Made by a program: the position numbers and the translations under genes. The notes below the pieces were generated by a model. The model worked only from the letters and a program-made list of their open reading frames with translations. It searched no databases and had not been told where the DNA came from. Positions 40,514 through 50,600 of a stretch of DNA of 64,000 nt are shown here, in pieces. How positions within the stretch are numbered: position 1 is the first letter of the stretch; every line of letters starts with the position of its first letter. The DNA is from Bacteroidota bacterium (GTDB lineage: Bacteria; Bacteroidota; Bacteroidia; Chitinophagales; Chitinophagaceae), in assembly GCA_018266775.1 (NCBI GenBank), contig JAFDZS010000010.1, forward strand, positions 245,983 to 309,982, in the 5' to 3' direction.

Positions 40514-41464
40514 TTATTGTGTCAGTAAAAGATTCTCAAAGTCTTTTACGATGTTATAGTAATCATACTCAAATTTATTCATCCAGCAGCTAAGAATTCC
40601 ACTGCTTATTAATTGGGCATTCTTTAAAACGTCTTTGATTCTTTTGTCGTTGTTAGCAGTTGGCATATAGCCGAATTTGTCCTCCATATATATCAATGTC
40701 CTTGCAGCAAACAATCTACTGGTTGGGCTTGGTGAAAATAAAATACTTTCCAATGCTTGATAGTCTTTATTGACAATAAAAAAACGAAGGTTATCGAAGG
40801 TTTCGCTGCCCAAACCAAATGTTATGTAAAATGGCTTTTCAAAAGTACCTCCAGTCATTACATCAGTGAAGTAATTTATTGCTTGTCGTCTCCGATAGTT
40901 TGTATCTGCTGATTCTAAAAATATTACTCCAGAATCTTTTAGATACTTTTTTATATTTTCTTCGTATGTTTTTTCATAACTGATTTGTCCGTTTATGCAG
41001 TCAAATGGGAGTTTAATGACATCAAGCAAGTACTTCTCGATTACTTCTTTATGATTGCCAATTGTCAATCTTAGTTTTAAAACATTGTCGCCAAAATATA
41101 TGGCGTCAACATTACATGAGCCGTAACCGCCATAAATTGTATGTTCTGTTGATTTTAACCCATAGCCTAAATCCTGGGTTACACTTTGGCAGTTGCAGTT
41201 GCCATCTGAAAAATGAGGAATTAATTTTTTAATTGCAGAAAGTGTTGAACCGTTAGCTGGTAGCTTGTTAATTTTGTTTTGAATAATGTCTTTGTCAGTT
41301 TGTACCCAATCCAAATGAATTGGAATTTCAATTTTATCTTCCCGGTAGCTACAAAATGAAATCAAAGAAGAAGGTTTTGTTGAGTCAGTTGTTTTCGCTT
41401 GCCCAAATACATTATTTGAGATTGTCAGGCTAATAACGGCTATAAGGTTTAAAATTTTTTTCAT
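40514..41464 (-). CDS. Secreted protein, unknown
   Basis: This 316-residue protein has a signal peptide (LNLIAVISLTISNNVFG-Q). A central block has LPANGSTLSAIKKLIPHF, NCNCQSVTQDLGYGLKSTEH, and helices in the C-terminal half (IFSPSPTSRLFAARTLIYME resembles a HEAT-type helix pair). No family was recognised. Composition is visibly A+T-richer than the nagB/prfC region, as for the following two genes on the right, which suggests an accessory stretch. Confidence 0.55.
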   Translation of the reverse strand: MKKILNLIAVISLTISNNVFGQAKTTDSTKPSSLISFCSYREDKIEIPIHLDWVQTDKDIIQNKINKLPANGSTLSAIKKLIPHFSDGNCNCQSVTQDLGYGLKSTEHTIYGGYGSCNVDAIYFGDNVLKLRLTIGNHKEVIEKYLLDVIKLPFDCINGQISYEKTYEENIKKYLKDSGVIFLESADTNYRRRQAINYFTDVMTGGTFEKPFYITFGLGSETFDNLRFFIVNKDYQALESILFSPSPTSRLFAARTLIYMEDKFGYMPTANNDKRIKDVLKNAQLISSGILSCWMNKFEYDYYNIVKDFENLLLTQ

Positions 41465-41635
41465 TTAGTTTATTATCAGGATGCAAGAAAACGGAATGTT
41501 ACATAAAGTGCCGCACAACGTTATAGTATTGGCCATGTGCTGATTTTTATTGAAATTCAATTCTGAACCGCTGCTGATTAAAGATACAAAAGCTCATTGT
41601 TTATTCTGTTGCTAAGCTGCATGTTCTTCGTAGCG

Positions 41636-42463
41636 TTACTCCACTCCAAAGTTTTCTTTTCTAAATTCTTTTCTGTCTGCCTCATTAAGAACATGAGCAG
41701 TGTTGGGGCGTGACAAGCCTTTTAATAAGAGTTGGTCATAGTAATCCTCACGATACATTACGTTCCATGGTTTCAGTCCCCAATACGCATTTGCCAAGTC
41801 TGTCATAGCTCCACATTGGCCATAAGATAAGCTTCCAATGTCACCCCATCGTCCGCCACTCCCACTATCTGGGTTTAGTGTCACAGGTTGATTATAAAGA
41901 ATATTCCAATGTCCATTGTTTAATAAATCACCGTTCGATAAATGAAGAATTGAAATTGGTTTCAGTATATTAAAATGTTCCTCTGCTAAAGTTGAATTGT
42001 CGGATTGTAAATTGAACAAGGCGCAAGTGCAATATTTTTTGTCTAAAACTTGTCCATATGCGAATGTGCCATTTAACAATGGAATTGAAAACACATCTCC
42101 CGGCTTCCATTCTTTGGGTTTAGGTCTGTTCTTTTTTGCAGCTTTAAAGAATTCAGTTATTGGAGCTTTTTCAAGCTGTTGAAATGGAACTCGAAATTCT
42201 TCAGTTACAAGTTCTCCTATTGCAGTAATTGCTGCAACTAAGGTGTCAACGTTTGATGTGGTAATATGTGTGTTGTCCGCTTCATAATCAATCGAAGCCT
42301 TCGGTTTAACATCTTTTAATTTGTTCCGCAACTTTTTTACTGCGTCGCTTTGAAATTTGTCTCCAAATAATTCAGCCAAGTCGTGAAAAATTGAGAAGTG
42401 ACTTTGATTTTCGTCAGGTAGGTTTATTTCGATTGGTCCCACTTGAAATTGATGCTGTCTCAT
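41636..42463 (-). CDS. Imm26-type immunity protein
   Basis: This 275-residue cytoplasmic protein carries at ~120-270 an Imm26-like domain: KPGDVFSIPLLNGTFAYGQV, LDKKYCTCALFNLQS, ISILHLSNGDLLNNGHWNIL and GAMTDLANAYWGLKPWNVMY. Imm26 proteins are found beside polymorphic toxins, which they are thought to neutralise by binding. The N-terminal ~115 residues (HFSIFHDLAELFGDKF, helical) are not part of the domain. The ATG at 42463 was chosen over the frame's upstream Met because the 18 extra residues are basic and unlike the family. No toxin gene is adjacent, so it is an orphan immunity gene. Confidence 0.7.
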   Translation of the reverse strand: MRQHQFQVGPIEINLPDENQSHFSIFHDLAELFGDKFQSDAVKKLRNKLKDVKPKASIDYEADNTHITTSNVDTLVAAITAIGELVTEEFRVPFQQLEKAPITEFFKAAKKNRPKPKEWKPGDVFSIPLLNGTFAYGQVLDKKYCTCALFNLQSDNSTLAEEHFNILKPISILHLSNGDLLNNGHWNILYNQPVTLNPDSGSGGRWGDIGSLSYGQCGAMTDLANAYWGLKPWNVMYREDYYDQLLLKGLSRPNTAHVLNEADRKEFRKENFGVE

Positions 42464-42595
42464 TTTATAATTAAAAGTTGATTTTTGATTTACTCTCCGG
42501 TGATGTTGTGCCGGCACGGAACAAATAATGATAGTGAAATGCTGAAGCTAAGTTTGTCCTGCCACAATTTCGCTAAACGATGTTAGCAACGGTAC

Positions 42596-43090
42596 TTAGT
42601 TAAGATTACTACTCATTTTCTTTACGACTATCAGTGAGTCTTTTTCCTTTTTGATGTAAATTCCAATTACCCCACCTCCACCAAAATCTACAGTGCTTAA
42701 ACTCTCTACGCTAACATAATAGCCCGTATCGCTTTTTTCAAAAGCGCCAATATTTAAGTAATTGGGAAGTTTAGACAAGTCGTTTTCTGATTGTGTTAAT
42801 GATATAATCTCTTTTCGATTAAGGATTTTGAAATTAATTGTGTCACTACTTTGTGGTAAAGCTGATAGTGGTAATGTTTCTGAAGAAAATAATATTGAAT
42901 CTCCGTAACGATAATGTCTTTTCAAAGGACTAATGCCCGGAAGGTTCTCATGGTAAAACGCCGTTCGTAAAGCTAAGTCAAGTACTAAAGTTGTGTCACT
43001 CTTACTTTGGGTAATTGGTTTTGTTGCCAAATTTTCACAGGAACTAAGTAATAATAGTAGAAAAATAAAGCAAACAATTTTAGTGTTCAT
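42596..43090 (-). CDS. Putative lipoprotein, unknown
   Basis: This 164-residue protein has a lipobox signal peptide (FIFLLLLLSSCEN). The mature part is beta-rich (TTLVLDLALRTAFYHEN, SILFSSETLPLSALPQSSD, TGYYVSVESLSTVDFGG, GIYIKKEKDSLIVVKKM). No known family. It is A+T-rich like its neighbours. Confidence 0.55.
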   Translation of the reverse strand: MNTKIVCFIFLLLLLSSCENLATKPITQSKSDTTLVLDLALRTAFYHENLPGISPLKRHYRYGDSILFSSETLPLSALPQSSDTINFKILNRKEIISLTQSENDLSKLPNYLNIGAFEKSDTGYYVSVESLSTVDFGGGGVIGIYIKKEKDSLIVVKKMSSNLN

Positions 43091-43248
43091 GGTATCACTG
43101 CTAATATTTACATTGCCGTTATTATACGCTACATAAATCTATAAAAAGCTTTTAAAACCAGCAAACTGGCAGCATACATTTTGTATTGTTGCGCCAAACC
43201 TGTAAAGTTTTTCAATATAAGACGGTGGGTATACCATAAATCATCCCC

Positions 43249-43274
43249 AAAAAAAGCCCGGAGTGATCCGGGCT
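43249..43274 (-). terminator. Rho-independent terminator of nagB
   Basis: On the minus strand AGCCCGGA, loop TCAC, TCCGGGCT is followed by T residues. It lies ~110 bases past the nagB stop. Confidence 0.85.
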
Positions 43275-43385
43275 ACAATAATATATACTAACAATGAACA
43301 AACCACTTGATCATTAAAGATGGAATATTGATTATTGAACTTTTAGTAACTTATTACTATTTCATGCGCCATGCTCAATGGTTAC

Positions 43386-45305
43386 TCAGTATTTCCATCT
43401 TACAAACGCCTCCATAGCGGCATACTGCGTTAAGCCTAATTGTGCATACAGGCTGGCGGTATTGGCATTGCGTTCTTCTGCACGCTGCCAAAACTCACGG
43501 CTGTCACTACCCTGGAAGGGTACACTATCTTTCTGCGACTGGTGAATGAAAATGCCGTGGCGTTTTTTCACCACCTGGTCGGGGCTCATGGGTATGGCCA
43601 TTTCAATTTCAGTAATATCCCATTCCTGCCAGGCGCCTTTGTACAGCCATAACCAGCAATCATCAATCCAGCGCTCCTGAACATTTAACTTCAAACTTTC
43701 AGCCTTCAACCGTTTCAATGCTTCCATCACCACATCAAAACAAACTTTGTGCGTACCGTGTGGGTCGGCAAAATCACCGGCGCAATACACCTGGTGCGGC
43801 TGTATTGTTTTCAGTAAATCCATCGTAAGCTGAATGTCTGCTTCACCCATAGGGTTCTTTTCAATAGTACCGGTTTCATAAAATGGCAGGTTTTGAAAAT
43901 GGATCTGATCATCTTTCAGCCCCACATATTTACACGTGGCCTTTGCTTCGCAACGGCGTATCAGCCCTTTAATGGCACGTATCTCATCGGTATCTTTTTC
44001 GGTAGACTTTTTGGTTTTTAAAAACGCAATAGCATCATCCAGTATCTTCTTGCTTTTAGTTTCATCAATATCAAACATGTTTTCAAACCCAACAGCAAAA
44101 TCAATAAAGCGGGTTACAAATTCATCGGTCACCGCAATGTTGCCGCTGGTTTGGTAGGCCACATGTACTTCGTGCCCCTGGTCGTGCAGGCGCATAAAGG
44201 TGCCGCCCATGCTGATGATGTCATCATCAGGGTGCGGCGAAAATATGATTGCTTTTTTAGGAAAAGGGGCGCTGCGTTCCGGGTGCTTGTGGTCGCTGGC
44301 GTTAGGTTTGCCGCCGGGCCAGCCGGTAATGCTGTCCCGCAGCATATAGTACACTTCAAGGTTGGTTTCGTAAGCGTTGCCTTTCTCCGTCAGCAGGTCG
44401 TTCAGTCCGTTATCATTATAATCTTCATTGGTTAAACTCAGTACCGGTTTTTTAATTTTCAGCGCAAGGTTGGTCACAGCACGGCGCACCATCTTCGGTG
44501 TCCACTCGCACTCGCCGGTAAGCCAGGGGCTTTTAAAGCGGGTCAGTTCACTTGCGGCCGCTTCATCCACAATAAACGTACAATCGTCGTGGTTTTGCAG
44601 TAAAGAAGCAGGAATATCTTCCGTGTCATCTAACTCCACCGCTTTCTGAATGACCGGGGCTTTCGTTTGTCCCCAGGCCATCAGGATAATTTTTTTCGAT
44701 CTTAAAATAGTGCTGATGCCCATGGTAATGGCCATACGCGGTACATCGCTCATATTGCCAAACTCGTAAGCATTGGCCATGCGGGTGCTGTTATCTAACG
44801 TTACCAAACGTGTTTTGCTGTAAATGCCGCTGCCGGGTTCATTAAACCCAATATGGCCGTTTACTCCAATACCTAGTATCTGGAGGTCCAGGCCACCAGC
44901 GTCTTCAATTTGTTTTTCATAACTGAGGCAATGCTCTTTCACTTTATCCTTCGGTATTAAACCATCGGGCAGGTGATAATTTTCAGGGTTGATGTCGGTG
45001 TGTTCAAACAAATTCTTCCGCATAAAGTAATGGTAGCTTTGCAGCGCATCTTTCTCCATGGGGTAGTACTGGTCTAAGTTAAAAGTGATCACGTTCTTAA
45101 AACTCAAACCTTCTTCCTGGTGCATGCGCACCAGGTGTGCATATAAGGTTTTGGGAGAAGAACCGGTGGCCAGGCCGATCACACATTTTTTACCTTCACT
45201 TTCTTTTTGTTTGATGAGCGCCGCAATCTGGCGGGCCACATACTCAGAGCCATCGCTTGAGCCGGGGAAGATCTTCACTGGAATTTTTTCTAAAGAGTCT
45301 ATCAT
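43386..45305 (-). CDS. nagB: Glucosamine-6-phosphate deaminase fused to a PIG-L deacetylase-like domain
   Basis: NagB converts glucosamine-6-phosphate to fructose-6-phosphate and ammonia. Residues ~1-265 are the NagB domain: IGLATGSSPKTLY (phosphate loop), FNLDQYYPM (catalytic aspartate region) and GVNGHIGFNEPGSG (histidine and glutamate of the active site). Residues ~345-600 form a PIG-L/LmbE-type zinc deacetylase domain with IFSPHPDDDIISMGG and DPHGTHKVC; the usual HPDDE reads HPDDD. The whole, 639 residues, is the long NagB form of Bacteroidota, perhaps joining deacetylation and deamination of N-acetylglucosamine-6-phosphate. A stretch AESLKLN near residue 540 coincides with an intergenic-type repeat. 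Single gene with its own terminator. Confidence 0.92.
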   Translation of the reverse strand: MIDSLEKIPVKIFPGSSDGSEYVARQIAALIKQKESEGKKCVIGLATGSSPKTLYAHLVRMHQEEGLSFKNVITFNLDQYYPMEKDALQSYHYFMRKNLFEHTDINPENYHLPDGLIPKDKVKEHCLSYEKQIEDAGGLDLQILGIGVNGHIGFNEPGSGIYSKTRLVTLDNSTRMANAYEFGNMSDVPRMAITMGISTILRSKKIILMAWGQTKAPVIQKAVELDDTEDIPASLLQNHDDCTFIVDEAAASELTRFKSPWLTGECEWTPKMVRRAVTNLALKIKKPVLSLTNEDYNDNGLNDLLTEKGNAYETNLEVYYMLRDSITGWPGGKPNASDHKHPERSAPFPKKAIIFSPHPDDDIISMGGTFMRLHDQGHEVHVAYQTSGNIAVTDEFVTRFIDFAVGFENMFDIDETKSKKILDDAIAFLKTKKSTEKDTDEIRAIKGLIRRCEAKATCKYVGLKDDQIHFQNLPFYETGTIEKNPMGEADIQLTMDLLKTIQPHQVYCAGDFADPHGTHKVCFDVVMEALKRLKAESLKLNVQERWIDDCWLWLYKGAWQEWDITEIEMAIPMSPDQVVKKRHGIFIHQSQKDSVPFQGSDSREFWQRAEERNANTASLYAQLGLTQYAAMEAFVRWKY

Positions 45306-45390
45306 ATCAAGTGTTAAATAGTAGTGTCATGCAGGGTGCTGCAAAGAATGTTATGTAATGAAGCCTGAGGCAATAATTTTATAAGTCTTC

Positions 45391-45580
45391 AAATCATTGT
45401 ACTGTCTGTCTGAGCTTGTTTACCCTGCGGGTCGAGGAGGGTTGCTTCAGCGCTAATCCAGTTTCATCGCACATAACCCGGCTAATTGTATTCTTTTATC
45501 AATCCTTCAAAGCATTATACTGTCAGTCTGAGCGAGTCGAAGACGGTTATCTCAGCACCACCCGGTTTCGCCACGATCAA
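45391..45580. repeat. Two tandem copies of the dispersed intergenic repeat
   Basis: Copy one (45400-45482) reads ACTGTCTGTCTGAGC, GGTCGAGGAGGGTTGCTTCA and CAGTTTCATCGCAC. Copy two (45519-45573) reads ACTGTCAGTCTGAG, TCGAAGACGGTTATCTCAGC and CCGGTTTCGCCACG. Both match the element at 29821-30036. The gap from nagB to the prfC start (45306-45864) otherwise shows only the prfC promoter and leader. Confidence 0.8.
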
Positions 45581-45804
45581 CCCGGCAGCCTTTATTAAAT
45601 AACATTATTAAAATAAAGAAGTATCACTCACGCAACAGGTTCAGGTGCGTAACAAAATTACGTAATAAAAAGAACAATTCTTTTTCAAACCCCATCATTG
45701 GGGTTGATGCTCAGCCTTATGCAGTAATAATAATGGCAACACAATACAACCGGTATAAGAGCAAAGCCCGGCAATATCGCCCCGTTAATTTACCATGCAA
45801 CCCT

Positions 45805-45812
45805 TACCTTTG
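45805..45812 (+). promoter_or_regulatory. -7 promoter box of prfC
   Basis: TACCTTTG fits the Bacteroidota -7 consensus and lies 52 bases before the ATG at 45865. It is inside the longest open frame, which argues that translation starts at 45865 and not at 45733. Confidence 0.5.
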
Positions 45813-45826
45813 CGGCTTAAAATTGG

Positions 45827-45851
45827 GCACGGGCAATTATAGAACCCGTGC
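45827..45851 (+). promoter_or_regulatory. Leader hairpin of prfC
   Basis: GCACGGG and CCCGTGC form a 7-bp stem around 11 bases in the predicted 5' leader, followed at once by the palindrome GTTGCAGCAAC, which ends one base before the ATG. A role in translational control is possible but not shown. Confidence 0.4.
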
Positions 45852-45864
45852 AGTTGCAGCAACA

Positions 45865-47451
45865 ATGAAGTACAGTAACGAAATCAACAGGCGTAAAACC
45901 TTTGCCATCATATCACATCCGGATGCGGGTAAAACCACGTTAACAGAAAAATTCCTGTTATTTGGCGGCGCCATACAAACCGCCGGTGCCGTAAAAAGCA
46001 ATAAGATAAAGAAACATGCCACGAGTGATTTTATGGAGATCGAACGCCAGCGTGGTATCAGCGTGGCCACCAGCGTAATGACGTTTGAATACGAAGGCTT
46101 TTTGATCAACCTGCTGGATACACCCGGCCACAAAGACTTTGCTGAAGATACCTTTCGCACCTTAACCGCGGTGGACAGTGTGATATTGGTGATAGACAGT
46201 GTGAATGGGGTGGAACCACAAACCAGGCGCCTCATGGAGGTGATTTCTATGCGCAGCACACCGGTAATCGTATTCATAAATAAAATGGACCGCGATGGTA
46301 AAAACCGCTTCGACTTACTGGAAGAAATAGAAAAAGAATTAAAGATCAACCTGCACCCGATGACGATACCCATCAACAGCGGTAAAGATTTTAAAGGCGT
46401 GTACAACCTGGATAATAAAAGCCTCGTGTTGTTTACAGCCGGTACCAAAGCCAATGATGAAGATGTGGTGCAGATCAATGATATCAATAACCCCGTGCTG
46501 GATACGAAAATAGGAGAACAGGATGCCGCAACACTGCGTGAAGATGTGGAATTGATTGAAGGGGTGTATGGCGACCTGGAAACAGCAGACTATCTCTCCG
46601 GTAAAACAGCGCCTGTGTTTTTTGGTAGTGCTGTAAATAATTTTGGGGTGAAGGAAATGCTGGATACATTCATCCGCATAGCACCCACGCCAAGGCCCAG
46701 GCATACTACGCTCAGGGATGTAAAACCGGAAGAAGATAAATTCAGTGGGTTTATATTTAAGATACATGCCAACCTGGATCCCAAACACCGTGACCGTATT
46801 GCCTTCTTAAGGGTATGCAGCGGCCGCTTTGAACGCAATACGTATTACCATCATGTACGGCTCAGCAGGGATTTTCGTTTCAGTAACCCCTACACGTTTA
46901 TGGCACGCCAGAAAGAAGTGATAGAAGATGCATATCCGGGAGACGTGGTGGGTTTATTTGATACTGGTAACTTTAAGATCGGGGATACGTTAACCGAAGG
47001 AGAAGACTTTTACTTTACCGGTATACCCAGCTTTAGCCCCGAAATATTTAAAGAAGTACAGAATAAAGACCCAATGAAGACCAAGCAACTGGAAAAAGGT
47101 TTGCTGCAACTCACAGACGAGGGGGTGGCACAGCTGTTCACCCAGTTTGGAGGCACCAAAAAAATTATCGGTTGCGTGGGCGAGCTGCAGTTTGAAGTAA
47201 TACAATACCGCTTACTGCAGGAATATGGGGCATCAGTACAAATGAACAGCCTGCCATTTTATAAAGCCTGCTGGTTAACCAGCAGCGACCCAAAAAAGCT
47301 GGAAGATTTTATGCGTTATAAGCAAGCCAATATTGGGGAAGATAAAGACGGGCATGTGGTATACCTGGCCCAAAGCGAGTGGTTCCTGAATACAGAGCGG
47401 CAAAACAACCCGGATATCGAATTTCATTTCACCAGCGAAATACATAAGTAG
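45865..47451 (+). CDS. prfC: Peptide chain release factor 3
   Basis: RF3 is a translational GTPase that recycles RF1/RF2 from the ribosome. The 528-residue protein has all G motifs: [15 protein letters not shown] (G1), [14 protein letters not shown] (G2), [18 protein letters not shown] (G3) and [11 protein letters not shown] (G4). The beta-barrel and the RF3 C-terminal domain follow ([24 protein letters not shown] segment, [12 protein letters not shown]). The frame is open 44 codons further upstream, but ATG 45865 gives the canonical length and the [22 protein letters not shown] start, and a -7 promoter box sits in the extension. Two strong hairpins terminate it. Confidence 0.96.
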   Translation: MKYSNEINRRKTFAIISHPDAGKTTLTEKFLLFGGAIQTAGAVKSNKIKKHATSDFMEIERQRGISVATSVMTFEYEGFLINLLDTPGHKDFAEDTFRTLTAVDSVILVIDSVNGVEPQTRRLMEVISMRSTPVIVFINKMDRDGKNRFDLLEEIEKELKINLHPMTIPINSGKDFKGVYNLDNKSLVLFTAGTKANDEDVVQINDINNPVLDTKIGEQDAATLREDVELIEGVYGDLETADYLSGKTAPVFFGSAVNNFGVKEMLDTFIRIAPTPRPRHTTLRDVKPEEDKFSGFIFKIHANLDPKHRDRIAFLRVCSGRFERNTYYHHVRLSRDFRFSNPYTFMARQKEVIEDAYPGDVVGLFDTGNFKIGDTLTEGEDFYFTGIPSFSPEIFKEVQNKDPMKTKQLEKGLLQLTDEGVAQLFTQFGGTKKIIGCVGELQFEVIQYRLLQEYGASVQMNSLPFYKACWLTSSDPKKLEDFMRYKQANIGEDKDGHVVYLAQSEWFLNTERQNNPDIEFHFTSEIHK

Positions 47452-47526
47452 GAACACGCCTGTGGCGTGTTCAATCAGAACGGGCATACGCAAAGCGTAT
47501 GCCCGTTCTGGTTATTATTTTTTTAT
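47452..47526 (+). terminator. Two tandem strong hairpins after prfC
   Basis: GAACACGCC-TGT-GGCGTGTTC (47452-47472) follows the stop directly. Then AGAACGGGCATACGC-AAA-GCGTATGCCCGTTCT (47477-47509) forms a perfect 15-bp stem followed by a T-rich tail. Confidence 0.85.
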
Positions 47527-47638
47527 TGCTATTTAAATGTAAACGACATCGTCCTGTTACCCATATTGCACCGTACGCATGTTTGATATGCGGTAAGCAG
47601 CAACAATATTTGTAAAACAATTGTTTTATGAAGTGCTT

Positions 47639-50600
47639 TTATCGTGCAAGAATGATATTACCCTTCTTCTCAACCATACCGCAGGCTGTTTTAGCTTTAA
47701 TGTAATACACGTAATTGCCGGGGTCGGCAGGAGCACCTTTATAAGTACCATCCCAGCATTGATAGGGAACATTTGTATAAAACACCCTTTCACCATAACG
47801 GTTGTAGATCATGAAATCAATCTGGTCAACAATGCCCCAGTATTTAATGCCGAAGCAATCATTCTTGCCATCGCCATTCGGTGTAAAGGTATTGGGTACA
47901 GGATACACGCTTTCGCCCAGTTTGGTAACAGCCACCACAACGGAATCACTGGAGGAGCAGCCAAAACTGTTAAAACCCTGTACAATATATTGAGTGGTAA
48001 CAGTGGGCCTGGCAACAGGATTGGCAATAGCGCTATTGTTTAAACTGCCCGCTGGCGACCAGGTATATTGTGTTGCGCCTGACGCAGACAGGTTGGCAAA
48101 TTCAATTGAACAATCAATGTCGTTAGAGCGTGATGCGGTAACAACAGGCGTGGGGTTAACCGTAACCACGGTGGACAGGGTTGCCGTGTTATGGCACACA
48201 CTCTCAATAATGGTTACACTGTAAGTGGTGGTGGTATTGGCAGTGGCAAACGTATTGGCATTGAAAGGATCAGTAACCAATGCAGCCGGTGTCCACAGGT
48301 ATTGATCACCACCAGAAGCTTTCAATACAGGTGAAGTACCCTGGCAGGTGGTTTGCGGTGCAGAAACAGTAAATACAGGATCAGGACGGAAACTGACAGT
48401 AACAGAATCATTACTGCTGCAGCTGTTTACCGCAGTATTGATAACTGTAACATAATATTTAGATGGTGATGTAAGCGGTGTTGCAACCGGGTTGGCAATA
48501 TTGGGATTGCTTAATGTTGCAGCCGGGGACCATATATAACTGGTACCCCCACCCGCAAATAATTGTACAGAAGTAGCCTTACAGATGGAAGTGTCATTTG
48601 ATTTGGTGATAACCGGTACAGGTAAAACAGTTACTGTAACAGCCGACTGTGCAGTACAGCCATGAATAGTGGTACCGGTAACAGTATAGGTAGTGGTGCT
48701 TGCAGGCGTGGCAACAGGGTTGGCAATGCCGGAGTTGGATAAACCAGTCGCCGGTGTCCATACATAAGTGGATGTACCCGTTGCGTTAAGCTGCGCAGGT
48801 GTTCCGGCACAAACCGTTGCGGTTCCGGTAGCCTGAACAGCAGGGGTATCAACAGTGATTGTCACACTGTCTCTCCTGATGGTAACAGGGGCAAAAACAA
48901 TATCATCTAATGCAAAGTCATTGCCCAGTACAATAATATTCTGGTTCACGATAGAAATGTCCGCAGTTGTAGCAGCGCCCGAATTCCAGGTGGTATAAAA
49001 TTGTGTCCACGTGCAGGTGGGTAAGCTGGCATTGATGGGGGTGCCAATATTTACGCCATTGATGGCAAACCTTAGCTGCGCCGGGTTGGGGGGATATAGC
49101 GCCTGTATCCAGGCAGAAAATACATAGTTGGTATTGGGGGTAACATTTACTGTTTGCGCCCATACACCCACGTTAGCATTCGGGGCACCATTTACCAGCA
49201 TCATATTCCCATTGCCGGATGCACCTGTATGATCTGTACAGGAAGATAGGGAAGCATTCCATGCCGAAGGGCTGGGGCCAACAAAATATTCCCCCTCTGT
49301 TGTATTGTTCACTGCATAGTTATACTGCGAGGTAAAACCAGTATTGCCGGCATCAAAACTTCCATTGGTGATCAGGTTATTGCCGGTAATTAGAGCATTG
49401 TAATAATACGTAATGTTGGTGGGGGTGGTGGTAATGGGGTTATAAGAATTGGGATTGTTTAAATACGTGGTGGGCGACCAGCAGAAATCTACAGATGGTT
49501 GAGCCCTGAGCTGTTTACTGGCACCGTAGCAAATAGTGGTGTCGGGAGTAAAAATAATATCAGCCTGTGCATAATTAATGCTGATTGTTTTGCTGATGGT
49601 ATCATTGCAACCGGGAGTAACGACGGAGTAACGAACCAGGTAATTTCCAGGAGCTGCATAAGTATGCGAGGGTGAAATATTACCAGTTAATACGGTGGCA
49701 TCACCAAAATTCCAATAGGGCGAGGTCAGCGGTGTACCTGCCCCCGTAAATTGTACGGTGAGGGGGTTACATACATCCTGCTTGTATGAAAAATCAAAGG
49801 CAGCTACCGCGGTAATGGTAACAGGTTTGATAACACTGTCTTTACAGCCATTGATATCCGTTACCACCAGTTTTACCTGGAAGGTACCGGTAGCAACATA
49901 AGAGTGTGTTGTGTTTTGTGTAGTCGCAGTTCCGCCATCTCCAAAATACCATTGCCAGGTAGCAATAGCGGCACTGTTAATGTACGCCAGCCCGTTAAAG
50001 TTAACAGAGCTGCAGGCGTTGGTGGAAAAATTAAAACGTACTGAGTCAATATTGGTTTTGAATGGGGTTTGATCAACAGGTAATTGAAGATTAAAGAGTG
50101 TGCCACCCTGTTGTCCGGGTGTTGTTCCCCATGGGTTGTTGTTATCGGTGGTAAGAACGCCGTTAATTCCCCCGGTATTTATATTTGTTACAGATGATGG
50201 CAATGTTGGTGCATTAATAAAAAGCAAACCACCGCCTCCGCCGCCACCTGCACCAATCCTGCCACCAAGCGGTACAGAACCAATCATGTTGGCACCAGCC
50301 CCGCCTTTATTTTGGATGGTAATATTATCCTGGTATGAATTAATATTTAATAGAACACTGCCGCCAGCGCCACCGCCTCCCATGCCGTCATGACAATCTG
50401 ATGAGGGTGGTATACTGCACGCTTGTCCGGGGTTTCCATCAGCAATAATTTTAAATGAATTTGCTTTAATGCTGTTTGCTGTAATAATAACAATACCACC
50501 ACCGGTGCCACCGGAAGAAGGTAAATTGCCCACGTTGTCTGAATGACCGGCACCGCCACCACCGCCGAGGAATATTCTGTTGAGTGGAGTGGTAAGCTGT

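Noticed and set aside
45837..46487. 216-codon minus-strand frame opposite prfC
   Set aside because: Fully antisense to a conserved GTPase gene; low-complexity Ser/Leu content with no motif.
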